Positions 16,439 through 23,325 of a stretch of DNA of 24,812 nucleotides are shown here, in pieces. Within the stretch, counting starts at the first letter, position 1. Each line of letters opens with the position of its first letter. Source of the stretch: Mycolicibacterium porcinum. GTDB lineage: Bacteria > Actinomycetota > Actinomycetes > Mycobacteriales > Mycobacteriaceae. The DNA is taken from the NCBI GenBank assembly GCA_001942045.1, contig MSTD01000067.1:1-24812 (forward strand), written 5' to 3'. The notes beneath the pieces are model-generated. The model made no database searches. It saw nothing but the letters and a program-made list of their open reading frames with translations, and was not told the origin of the DNA. Made by a program: the position numbers and the translations under genes.

Positions 16439-16450
16439 CACAATGGACCG
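16439..16450 (+). promoter_or_regulatory. Possible leaderless promoter of dtd (CACAAT-N6-ATG)
   Basis: CACAAT (16439-16444) keeps the conserved A and final T of the -10 element and is followed by six bases (GGACCG) and ATG 16451. No ribosome site is present, and a strong terminator lies just upstream, so dtd needs its own promoter. Confidence 0.4.
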
Positions 16451-16882
16451 ATGCGTGTTCTGGTGCAGCGGGTGACATCGGCCAGCGTTGCGGTCGACGG
16501 CGAAGTTGTCGGCGCGATCGAGCCGAACCCGCAGGGGCTGGTTGCCCTGGTCGGGGCGACCCATGACGACGACGCCGCCAAGGCCCGGCGGATGGCCGAA
16601 AAGCTCTGGCAGTTACGGATTCTCGATGGCGAGAAGTCTGCGTCGGACGTTGCCGCACCCATTCTGGTGATCAGCCAGTTCACGTTGTACGCCAACACCG
16701 ACAAGGGCAGGCGCCCGTCCTGGAATGCGGCCGCGCCCGGCCCCGTTGCCGAGCCGCTGGTGGCCGCATTCGCCGACGCGCTCAAGGAGTTGGGTGCGGT
16801 TGTGCAAACAGGAGTTTTCGGGGCGCATATGCAGGTGGAACTGGTCAATGACGGACCGGTAACGGTGTTGCTCGAGCTGTGA
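16451..16882 (+). CDS. dtd: D-aminoacyl-tRNA deacylase
   Basis: A 143-residue homodimeric enzyme that hydrolyses D-amino acids (and glycine on tRNA-Ala) from mischarged tRNA, a quality check in translation. The two family motifs are intact: SQFTLYA (75-81) and NDGPVT (133-138), the latter corresponding to the Gly-cisPro substrate-checking loop. The start [13 protein letters not shown] is typical of the family. Length is normal. Its neighbours have no evident functional link. In M. tuberculosis the gene lies elsewhere (Rv1897c, from memory), so its place after glnA1 is a difference from that species. Confidence 0.94.
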   Translation: MRVLVQRVTSASVAVDGEVVGAIEPNPQGLVALVGATHDDDAAKARRMAEKLWQLRILDGEKSASDVAAPILVISQFTLYANTDKGRRPSWNAAAPGPVAEPLVAAFADALKELGAVVQTGVFGAHMQVELVNDGPVTVLLEL

Positions 16883-16902
16883 GTTTCCTGGCCGTCTGAG
16901 CG

Positions 16903-16914
16903 TATTGTCTGCCT
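16903..16914 (+). promoter_or_regulatory. Predicted leaderless promoter of doxX-like gene (TATTGT-N6-ATG)
   Basis: TATTGT (16903-16908) is followed by six bases (CTGCCT) and ATG 16915. The 32-base gap after dtd has no ribosome-binding site. Confidence 0.55.
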
Positions 16915-17331
16915 ATGACGACCAATCTGGACACCCGACTCGGCTCGCTTTCGCCCGCCGTCATCAGTTTGTTCCGTGTCGTGTTCGGTCTCCTGTTCAC
17001 CATCCACGGAGCATCGAAACTATTTGCCTGGCCCGTCGATTCCGGTAGTGGCGCCACCCCGGTCGGCACCTGGCCGTACTGGTACGCCGGCGTCATCGAA
17101 CTGGTACTCGGCCTGCTGATCCTGGTCGGGCTGTTCACCCGCATCGCGGCGTTCATCGCGTCCGGCGAGATGGCGTTCGCGTATTTCACCCAGCATCAGC
17201 CCAAGGGCCTGTGGCCGATCGAGAACGGCGGCGAGCTCGCCGTGCTGTACTGCTTCGGCTTCCTGCTGCTCGCCGCGATCGGCGGTGGCGCTTACGCATT
17301 GGATGCGGCGCGCGGCAAGAGCAGAACCTAA
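16915..17331 (+). CDS. DoxX family membrane protein
   Basis: A 138-residue protein with four predicted membrane helices at about 15-36, 55-76, 78-92 and 105-127. It has the DoxX-family pattern: LFRVVFGLLFTIHGASKLF in helix 1, then GVIELVLGLLILVGLFTRIAAF. In mycobacteria some DoxX proteins work with superoxide dismutase and SseA in oxidative stress; whether this one does is unknown, as neither partner is here. Start: ATG 16915, 32 bases after dtd. The TAA stop overlaps the stop of the convergent LLM gene by three bases (CTAA at 17328-17331). Confidence 0.87.
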   Translation: MTTNLDTRLGSLSPAVISLFRVVFGLLFTIHGASKLFAWPVDSGSGATPVGTWPYWYAGVIELVLGLLILVGLFTRIAAFIASGEMAFAYFTQHQPKGLWPIENGGELAVLYCFGFLLLAAIGGGAYALDAARGKSRT

Positions 17332-18185
17332 TCCAGCGCGAGGTCTTTGCGGAACCGCTTGAGCCCGTCGATCTTCTCGGCGAGGGTGGCGTCGGGGCCG
17401 GAGTAGAACATCCAGGGCATGGTGATGATGCCCTGGATACCTCCGGCCTCTGCCCGTGCGTAATGCTCGGGCGTGAACGCATCGGTGAGCGGTGTGATGA
17501 CGGTGAAATCGTCCATCGTCAGACCTTTTTCGGCGCGTAGGTCACGTAGCCGGTCGACCCGCTGCAGGGCGGCGTCGGTGGAGATCAGGTCGCCGATCCA
17601 GCCGTCGTGGCGCGCCGCGCGGCGCAGCGCGATATCGGACAGCCCGCCGACATAGATTGGGATCCGCGGCGGGGTGGGCTCCATCTCCAGTCGCGGTGTG
17701 GAGTAGAACTCGCCGTCGAACTCGGTCCATCCGGGCTCCCACAGCTTCTTCATCAACTCGAGCATCTCGTCGGTGCGCTTGCCGCGTCGCGCGAACTGCT
17801 GCCCCAACAGCTCGAACTCCTCTTCGCACCAGCCGACGCCGATGCCGAGTTCCAGCCGCCCGTCGGCCAGATAGGCCGCGGTGCCAATGGCTTTCGCAGC
17901 CGAGTACGGATCGCGCATGGCGGGCAGGTACACCGTCGTGACGAACTTGAGCCGGGTGGTGACGAGCGCCAGCGCGCCGATCATCACCCACGGGTCGGGC
18001 CAGTCGGTGAACGCCTCCCAGCGCCGCTTGCCGTCCTTGGTATAGGGATACGGCGTCTTCAGCGTCTCCAGGTTCACCACGTGATCCGGGATGCCCATCC
18101 CGTCGTAGCCGAGATCGTCTGCGGCCCTGGCTACTTCGACGGCCTCCCGGGTATCCATGAAGGCCATGCTGACGTAGAACTTCAT
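17328..18185 (-). CDS. LLM class F420-dependent oxidoreductase
   Basis: A 285-residue luciferase-like monooxygenase-fold protein, probably using coenzyme F420, as is common in mycobacteria. Visible family parts are the opening MKFYVSMAF, GYDGMGIPDHV (26-36), the TTVYLPAMRDPYSAAKAIGTAAYLADGRLELGIGVGW block (about 83-119), and PRIPIYVGGLSDIALRRAARHDGWIGD (about 172-198). The substrate cannot be told from sequence. Start: ATG 18185 overlaps the stop of the thioesterase gene as ATGA, so the two are probably translationally coupled. Its stop overlaps that of doxX. No counterpart is recalled between glnA1 and glnE in M. tuberculosis. Confidence 0.86.
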   Translation of the reverse strand: MKFYVSMAFMDTREAVEVARAADDLGYDGMGIPDHVVNLETLKTPYPYTKDGKRRWEAFTDWPDPWVMIGALALVTTRLKFVTTVYLPAMRDPYSAAKAIGTAAYLADGRLELGIGVGWCEEEFELLGQQFARRGKRTDEMLELMKKLWEPGWTEFDGEFYSTPRLEMEPTPPRIPIYVGGLSDIALRRAARHDGWIGDLISTDAALQRVDRLRDLRAEKGLTMDDFTVITPLTDAFTPEHYARAEAGGIQGIITMPWMFYSGPDATLAEKIDGLKRFRKDLALD

Positions 18186-18811
18186 CCGGCGTCCCGCGCC
18201 CAGGCCGGGGTGATGAAGACGCCTTCAGCCTCGACGGTGATGCCGTCGCCGTCGCTGATGTGGCCCCGCGCAAAGGTTTTGATGCCTTCGGTCCGGTCGA
18301 TGTAGGCCTCGGCGCGCAGCGGTCCCAGCGGTGTGCCGCGGTTGTACCGGCAGGTGATGGTCCCGGTGTAGCGCGGCTCGTTCAGACCGCCGCTGGCCAC
18401 CTCGCCGAGAATGTGGTCGAGCACCAGCGCGCAGATACCGCCGTGCACCCAACCGAGCGGCCCTTCATAGGCCGCGCCCAGCACGAATTCACTCCAGCAG
18501 CTGCCATCCTCGGCATGCTCGATCACCAACGGCGGGGCCAGTGCGTTGCGCAGTCCGACGACCGGATTGGCCCACACCACGGGGCGGTTGGTCTCGGCGT
18601 GCAGCATGGCGTGCGGCCCGTCGCGCTGTTCGCGGCGCAGCGAGGCGGTGACGGCCTCGAGGGCCGCGGTCGCCTCGGCAATGGTCTGCGGGTCCACTTG
18701 GGTCCGCACACCGGCGTCCACGAGCTCGCGCATCGCCCGGGCAAAGGGTTCATAGAGCGCTTCGAGCCGGTCGTGCTCGGCGGCGGAGATGACGTCGAAC
18801 GTGTGCTGCAT
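18182..18811 (-). CDS. PaaI-type hotdog-fold thioesterase
   Basis: A 209-residue protein with a C-terminal hotdog domain of about 120 residues. The active-site segment is WVHGGICALVLDHILGEVA, with HGG at 123-125 and Asp132, as in PaaI/YbgC-type acyl-CoA thioesterases. The first 80 residues are helical and may be a family-specific extension. It likely hydrolyses an acyl-CoA; the substrate is unknown. Start: ATG 18811 with GGGAG six bases upstream (minus strand), and a TATAAC-like element further up. It is the first gene of a two-gene operon with the LLM oxidoreductase (ATGA overlap), suggesting a shared small catabolic role, for example on a CoA-linked compound (inference). Confidence 0.86.
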   Translation of the reverse strand: MQHTFDVISAAEHDRLEALYEPFARAMRELVDAGVRTQVDPQTIAEATAALEAVTASLRREQRDGPHAMLHAETNRPVVWANPVVGLRNALAPPLVIEHAEDGSCWSEFVLGAAYEGPLGWVHGGICALVLDHILGEVASGGLNEPRYTGTITCRYNRGTPLGPLRAEAYIDRTEGIKTFARGHISDGDGITVEAEGVFITPAWARDAG

Positions 18812-18890
18812 GCGGACTCCCAGTGAATTGGTTATACGCCCTTATTAACACCACCCACTGGGGCGTCCTGCACGCGGGGCGGCCCAACCA

Positions 18891-21800
18891 CTACTCGCCG
18901 CCGAAAATCTTCCGGACCACACCCTTCGCCCGGCGCGTCACCCGCAGGTAGTTGTCCAGGAACTCCCCGCCGTCGTCGCTGCCCCACCCGGCCGCCAGAG
19001 CGACCGCATTGAGCTGACGGCCCGGCCCGGGCAGCTGATCGGTGGGCTTGCCGCGCACCAGCACCAGGGCGTTGCGCGCCCGGGTGGCCGTCAGCCAGGC
19101 ATCGCGCAGCAGCTCGACGTCGCTCTCGGCGACCAGCTCGGCCGCCCCGATCGCGTCGAGCGTCTGCAATGTCGAGGTGTTGTGCAGCGCAGGGACGTTG
19201 TGCGCGTAGCGCAGCTGCAACAGCTGCACGGTCCACTCGATGTCGGCCAGCCCGCCGCGCCCCAACTTGGTGTGCGTGTTGGGGTCGGCGCCGCGCGGCA
19301 GACGTTCGGCGTCGACCCGCGCCTTGATGCGCCGGATCTCCTGGACGGCCTCCGCCGAAACCCCGCCGGACGGGTACCGGGTCTTGTCGGCCATGAGCAG
19401 AAACCGGTCGCCGAGTTCCAGATCGCCGGCGACTCGATGCGCCCGCAGGAGGGCCTGGATCTCCCACGGCTGGGCCCACTGCTCGTAATAGGTCGCATAC
19501 GATGCCAGCGTGCGGACCAGGGGCCCGCTTCGGCCCTCGGGACGCAACCCCGTGTCGACCTCCAGCGGCGGATCGGCGCTCGGTGTCCCCAGCAGGGCCC
19601 TGACCTGTTCGGCGATGCTCACCGACCACCGCACGGCCGCCGAGTCCTCGACGCCCGCGGTGGGCTCACATACGAACATCACGTCGGCATCGGAGCCGTA
19701 ACCGAGCTCGCCCCCACCGAGGCGGCCCATGCCGATGACCGCGATGCGTGCGGGCACACCGGTTTCCGGCGTGTTGGCCCGGATCACGGCATCCAGGGCC
19801 GCCTGCAGCACCGCGACCCACACCGAGGTCAGTGCCTTGCAGACGTCGGTCACCTCGAGCAGGCCCAGCACGTCGGCCGAGGCGATGCGGGCCAACTCGC
19901 GGCGGCGCAGCGTGCGCGCGGCCGCGATGCCGCGCACCGGGTCCGGGTGCCGGCCGGCCGAGGCCACCAGCGCGCGGGCCACACTGTCGGGGTCGCCGTC
20001 GAGCAGTTTGGGCCCGTTGGGCCCGTCCGCGTAGAGCTGGATCACCTCGGGGGCCCGCATCAGCAGTTCCGGGATGTAGGCCGAAGTGCCGAGTACCCGC
20101 ATCAACCGCTTGGCCACCGCCCCCTCGTCACGAAGCGTCGACAGGTACCAGCGTTGCTCGGCCAACTCGTCACTGATCCGGCGGTAGGCCAGCAGGCCGG
20201 CGTCCGGGTCGGGGGTGTCCGACAGCCAGTCGAGCAGGGTCGGCAGCAGCACCTGCTGCACCGTGCCGCGCCGCCCGGTCTGACCGGTGAGGGCGGCCAG
20301 GTGGGTCAGCGCGCTCTGCGGCCCCTCGTAACCCAGTGCGGCGAGCTGACGTTCGGCCGCCTCGGTGCTCATCCCGGCGCCGATGCCGACCGCCGGTTGG
20401 CCCACCGATTCCAGCAGCGGCTGGTAGAAGAGCTTGGCGTGCAGACGCGACACCCGCATGCTCTGCCGCTTGAGTTCCTCGCGCAGCACGCCCGCGGCGT
20501 CGTGGCGACCGTCGGGGCGCACGTGCGCGGCGCGGGCCAGCCAGCGGTAGGCCTCGTCGTCGCTGTCGTCGGGCAGCATGTGGGTGCGCTTGAGCCGCTG
20601 CAGTTGCAGCCGGTGTTCGAGCAGCCGCAGGAACTCGTAGGACGCGGTCATGTTCGCGGTGTCGTCACGCCCGATGTAACCGCCCTCGCCGAGGGCGGCC
20701 AGCGCATCGACGGTGGATGCCACATGCAGTGAGTCGTCGTTGCGTCCGTGCACCAATTGCAGGAGCTGAACGGCGAATTCGACGTCGCGCAGCCCGCCGG
20801 TGCCGAGTTTGAGCTCGCGGGCCCGTACGCCGGCCGGGACGAGTTCCTCGACGCGGCGGCGCATGGCCTGCACCTCGGGTACGAAATCCTCACGCTCGCA
20901 GGCGGTCCACACCATGGGCGTCAGGGCGTCGATGTAGGCCTTGCCGAGTTCGGCGTCGCCCGCGGCCGGACGCGCCTTGAGCAGTGCCTGGAACTCCCAG
21001 GTTTTCGCCCAGCGCTGGTAGTAGGCGATGTGGGATTCCAGGGTCCGGACCAGCTGGCCGCGTTTGCCTTCGGGGCGCAGCGCGGCATCGACCTCGAAGA
21101 AGGCTTCGGCGGCGAACTGCATCATCTCGCCGGCGACCCGGGTCGCGGTGGCGAGGTTGTCGTCGCCGTCGCCCTCGGCGATGGCCTCGCCGACGAAGAT
21201 GACGTCGACGTCGCTGACGTAATTCAGCTCGCGCGCACCGCATTTGCCCATGGCGATGACCGCCAGCCGGGGTTCGGTGCCGTCCTCGCACACCACCCGG
21301 GTGGCGACGGTCAGGGCGGCGCCCAGTGCGGCGTCGGCCAGGTCGGACAGGTGTGCCGCGACGTCGACGAAGGGCAGCACCGGCTCGTTCTCCACCGTGG
21401 ACGCCACGTCGAGCGCGGCCAGGACCAGCAGGTGGTCGCGGTAGAGGTCTCGCAGCGCCGGCACGGCACTGCTTGTGCCCCTGCCGATCTCAGCACTGCG
21501 GGCCGCGGCGGTGAAGATGCCGTGCAGCTCCTCGACACCGGGGAGTACGACATCGCCGGCAAGCAATCGCCACGACTGCGGGTGGGCGATGAGGTGGTCA
21601 CCGAGGGCCAGGGAGGATCCCAGCACCCCGAACAGCCGGCCCCGCAAGGCCCGGTCGGTCAGCAGTTGGCGGTTGAGCTCGTTCGCCCCGGATCCGAGGG
21701 CATCGGTCAGCCGCACCATCGACAGCAGGGCGATGTCGGCGTCCGGGGCCCGCGACAGCGACCACAGCAACTCGACGTGCGACTCGGTGTTCCAGCCGAG

Positions 21801-21896
21801 CTGTTCCAGGTGCGCCGACGCCTGCGGATGCACCAGACCGAGCCGACCGACGCTGGGCAGTTTCGGGCGATCGGTTGCAGGCTTCGGCACGTTCAC
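18891..21896 (-). CDS. glnE: GlnE, glutamine synthetase adenylyltransferase / adenylyl-removing enzyme
   Basis: A 1001-residue bifunctional enzyme that adds AMP to, and removes it from, the regulatory tyrosine of GlnA1 (Tyr406 here). It has two nucleotidyltransferase halves. The N-terminal (deadenylylating in E. coli) motif is [18 protein letters not shown], with the Asp pair at 229/231. The C-terminal (adenylylating) motif is [18 protein letters not shown], with Asp736/Asp738. Each half is followed by an LRPEG segment and a [16 protein letters not shown] helical part. Both active sites look complete. Start: GTG 21896 gives a length near the M. tuberculosis 994 residues; GTG 21890, seven bases after TAACGT, is an alternative leaderless start. 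It lies 37 bases downstream of glnA2 on the same strand. Confidence 0.95.
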   Translation of the reverse strand: MNVPKPATDRPKLPSVGRLGLVHPQASAHLEQLGWNTESHVELLWSLSRAPDADIALLSMVRLTDALGSGANELNRQLLTDRALRGRLFGVLGSSLALGDHLIAHPQSWRLLAGDVVLPGVEELHGIFTAAARSAEIGRGTSSAVPALRDLYRDHLLVLAALDVASTVENEPVLPFVDVAAHLSDLADAALGAALTVATRVVCEDGTEPRLAVIAMGKCGARELNYVSDVDVIFVGEAIAEGDGDDNLATATRVAGEMMQFAAEAFFEVDAALRPEGKRGQLVRTLESHIAYYQRWAKTWEFQALLKARPAAGDAELGKAYIDALTPMVWTACEREDFVPEVQAMRRRVEELVPAGVRARELKLGTGGLRDVEFAVQLLQLVHGRNDDSLHVASTVDALAALGEGGYIGRDDTANMTASYEFLRLLEHRLQLQRLKRTHMLPDDSDDEAYRWLARAAHVRPDGRHDAAGVLREELKRQSMRVSRLHAKLFYQPLLESVGQPAVGIGAGMSTEAAERQLAALGYEGPQSALTHLAALTGQTGRRGTVQQVLLPTLLDWLSDTPDPDAGLLAYRRISDELAEQRWYLSTLRDEGAVAKRLMRVLGTSAYIPELLMRAPEVIQLYADGPNGPKLLDGDPDSVARALVASAGRHPDPVRGIAAARTLRRRELARIASADVLGLLEVTDVCKALTSVWVAVLQAALDAVIRANTPETGVPARIAVIGMGRLGGGELGYGSDADVMFVCEPTAGVEDSAAVRWSVSIAEQVRALLGTPSADPPLEVDTGLRPEGRSGPLVRTLASYATYYEQWAQPWEIQALLRAHRVAGDLELGDRFLLMADKTRYPSGGVSAEAVQEIRRIKARVDAERLPRGADPNTHTKLGRGGLADIEWTVQLLQLRYAHNVPALHNTSTLQTLDAIGAAELVAESDVELLRDAWLTATRARNALVLVRGKPTDQLPGPGRQLNAVALAAGWGSDDGGEFLDNYLRVTRRAKGVVRKIFGGE

Positions 21897-21903
21897 GACG
21901 TTA
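21891..21903 (-). promoter_or_regulatory. Possible leaderless promoter of glnE (TAACGT-N7-GTG 21890)
   Basis: On the minus strand TAACGT (plus 21898-21903) ends seven bases before GTG 21890 and one base before GTG 21896. If it is a real -10, translation would begin at 21890 and the protein would be two residues shorter. glnE could otherwise be read from the glnA2 transcript. Confidence 0.3.
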
Positions 21904-21933
21904 TCGCACGACCCGCGCGCATGGCCTCCGACT

Positions 21934-23274
21934 CTAGAGCGAGAGGTAGTTCTTCAGCTCGTAGGGCGTGACGTGGCTGCGGTAGTTCTCCCACTCCGCG
22001 CGCTTGTTGCGCAGGAAGTAGTCGAATACGTGCTCCCCCAACGCTTCCGCGACAAGCTCGGAGTTCTCCATCGCCTCCAGGGCATTGCCCAGGCTGGACG
22101 GCAGCTCGCGGTAGCCCATGGCGCGGCGCTCTTCGGGTGTCAGGCTCCAGACGTTGTCCTCGGCCTGCGGGCCCAGCACGTACCCCTTCTCGACGCCGCG
22201 CAGACCGGCGGCCAGCAGGACCGCGAAGGTCAGGTAGGGATTGCATGCCGAGTCGGGGCTGCGGACCTCGACGCGTCGCGAGGAGGCCTTGCGCGGGGTG
22301 TACATGGGAACCCGCACCAGCGCCGAGCGGTTGGCCGCGCCCCACGAGGCCGCGGTGGGCGCCTCGCCGCCGTGCACCAGACGCTTGTAGGAGTTCACCC
22401 ACTGGTTGGTGACGGCGCTGATCTCGCTGGCGTGCTCCAGGATGCCCGCGATGAAGGACTTGGCCACATCCGAGAGCTGCAGCGGGTCGTCGGGGCTGTG
22501 GAAGGCGTTGGTGTCGCCTTCGAACAGGCTCATGTGCGTGTGCATGGCCGAGCCCGGGTGCTCGCCGAACGGCTTGGGCATGAAGGACGCACGGACGCCG
22601 TCGGCCAGGGCGACTTCCTTGACCAGGTAGCGGAAGGTCATCACGTTGTCGGCCATCGACAGGGCGTCGGCGTAGCGCAGGTCGATCTCCTGCTGGCCGG
22701 GTGCGCCCTCGTGGTGGCTGAACTCCACCGAGATGCCCATCTGCTCCAGGGCCTCGATGGCGTGCCGGCGGAAATTGGGGGCCGAATCGTGCACGGCCTG
22801 ATCGAAATAGCCGCTGTTGTCGGCCGGTACGGGCACCGAGCCGTCGTCGGGACCGGGCTGCAGCAGGAAGAACTCGATCTCGGGGTGCACGTAGCAGGTG
22901 AAGCCGAGGTCGCTGGCCTTGGCCAGCTGGCGCCGCAGCACGTGCCGGGAGTCGGCCCACGACGGCGAGCCGTCGGGCATGGTGATGTCGCAGAACATGC
23001 GCGCCGAGTAGTGCTTGCCGGCGCTGGTGGTCCAGGGCAGCACCTGGAACGTCGACGGGTCGGGCCGGGCCACGGTGTCGGACTCCGAGACGCGGGCGAA
23101 TCCTTCGATCGAGGATCCGTCGAAACCGATGCCCTCCTCGAAGGCACCTTCGAGTTCGGCAGGGGCGATCGCTACCGACTTGAGGTAGCCGAGGACGTCG
23201 GTGAACCACAACCGAACGAACCGGATATCGCGTTCCTCCAGGGTGCGCAGCACGAATTCCTTCTGGCGGTCCAT
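21934..23274 (-). CDS. glnA2: GlnA2, glutamine synthetase-like protein (type I paralogue)
   Basis: A 446-residue GSI-fold protein, the second glutamine synthetase homologue of mycobacteria (Rv2222c, same length). It shows [16 protein letters not shown] (51-66), the HPEIEFFLL metal segment, [14 protein letters not shown] and [11 protein letters not shown]. At the place of the GlnA1 adenylylation tyrosine it has Trp376 ([13 protein letters not shown]), so GlnE is not expected to modify it. Catalytic residues appear largely present, but GlnA2 is reported as non-essential and minor in M. tuberculosis. Start: ATG 23274 (MDRQKEFVL), six bases after TACGCT; a longer frame from 23322 begins with TTG and is less likely. 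A possible GlnR box lies upstream. Confidence 0.94.
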   Translation of the reverse strand: MDRQKEFVLRTLEERDIRFVRLWFTDVLGYLKSVAIAPAELEGAFEEGIGFDGSSIEGFARVSESDTVARPDPSTFQVLPWTTSAGKHYSARMFCDITMPDGSPSWADSRHVLRRQLAKASDLGFTCYVHPEIEFFLLQPGPDDGSVPVPADNSGYFDQAVHDSAPNFRRHAIEALEQMGISVEFSHHEGAPGQQEIDLRYADALSMADNVMTFRYLVKEVALADGVRASFMPKPFGEHPGSAMHTHMSLFEGDTNAFHSPDDPLQLSDVAKSFIAGILEHASEISAVTNQWVNSYKRLVHGGEAPTAASWGAANRSALVRVPMYTPRKASSRRVEVRSPDSACNPYLTFAVLLAAGLRGVEKGYVLGPQAEDNVWSLTPEERRAMGYRELPSSLGNALEAMENSELVAEALGEHVFDYFLRNKRAEWENYRSHVTPYELKNYLSL

Positions 23275-23286
23275 GAGCGCAGCGTA
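23275..23286 (-). promoter_or_regulatory. Predicted leaderless promoter of glnA2 (TACGCT-N6-ATG)
   Basis: On the minus strand TACGCT (plus 23281-23286) is followed by six bases (GCGCTC) and the ATG at 23274. No ribosome-binding site is visible. The 51-base gap to the upstream protease gene has room for such a promoter. Confidence 0.55.
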
Positions 23287-23296
23287 GGCATCGGCT

Positions 23297-23312
23297 GTTA
23301 ATTCTGTGTTAC
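23297..23312 (-). promoter_or_regulatory. Candidate single GlnR-type box upstream of glnA2
   Basis: On the minus strand GTAAC (plus 23308-23312), six bases, then TTAAC (plus 23297-23301). It matches the GTnAC-N6-nnAAC pattern of the glnA1 boxes and ends ten bases upstream of the putative glnA2 -10. Only one pair is present and the second half-site is imperfect, so this is less secure than the glnA1 array. Confidence 0.42.
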
Positions 23313-23325
23313 GAGCCTGCAAGAG

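Noticed and set aside
21475..23301. Long open frame (608 codons) on the plus strand opposite glnE and glnA2
   Set aside because: It runs across two well-supported minus-strand genes and their gap, has biased shadow composition and no recognisable domain.
23275..23322. Longer glnA2 start at TTG 23322
   Set aside because: TTG start without ribosome site; it would run over the candidate GlnR box and -10, and the ATG 23274 start matches the known 446-residue length.
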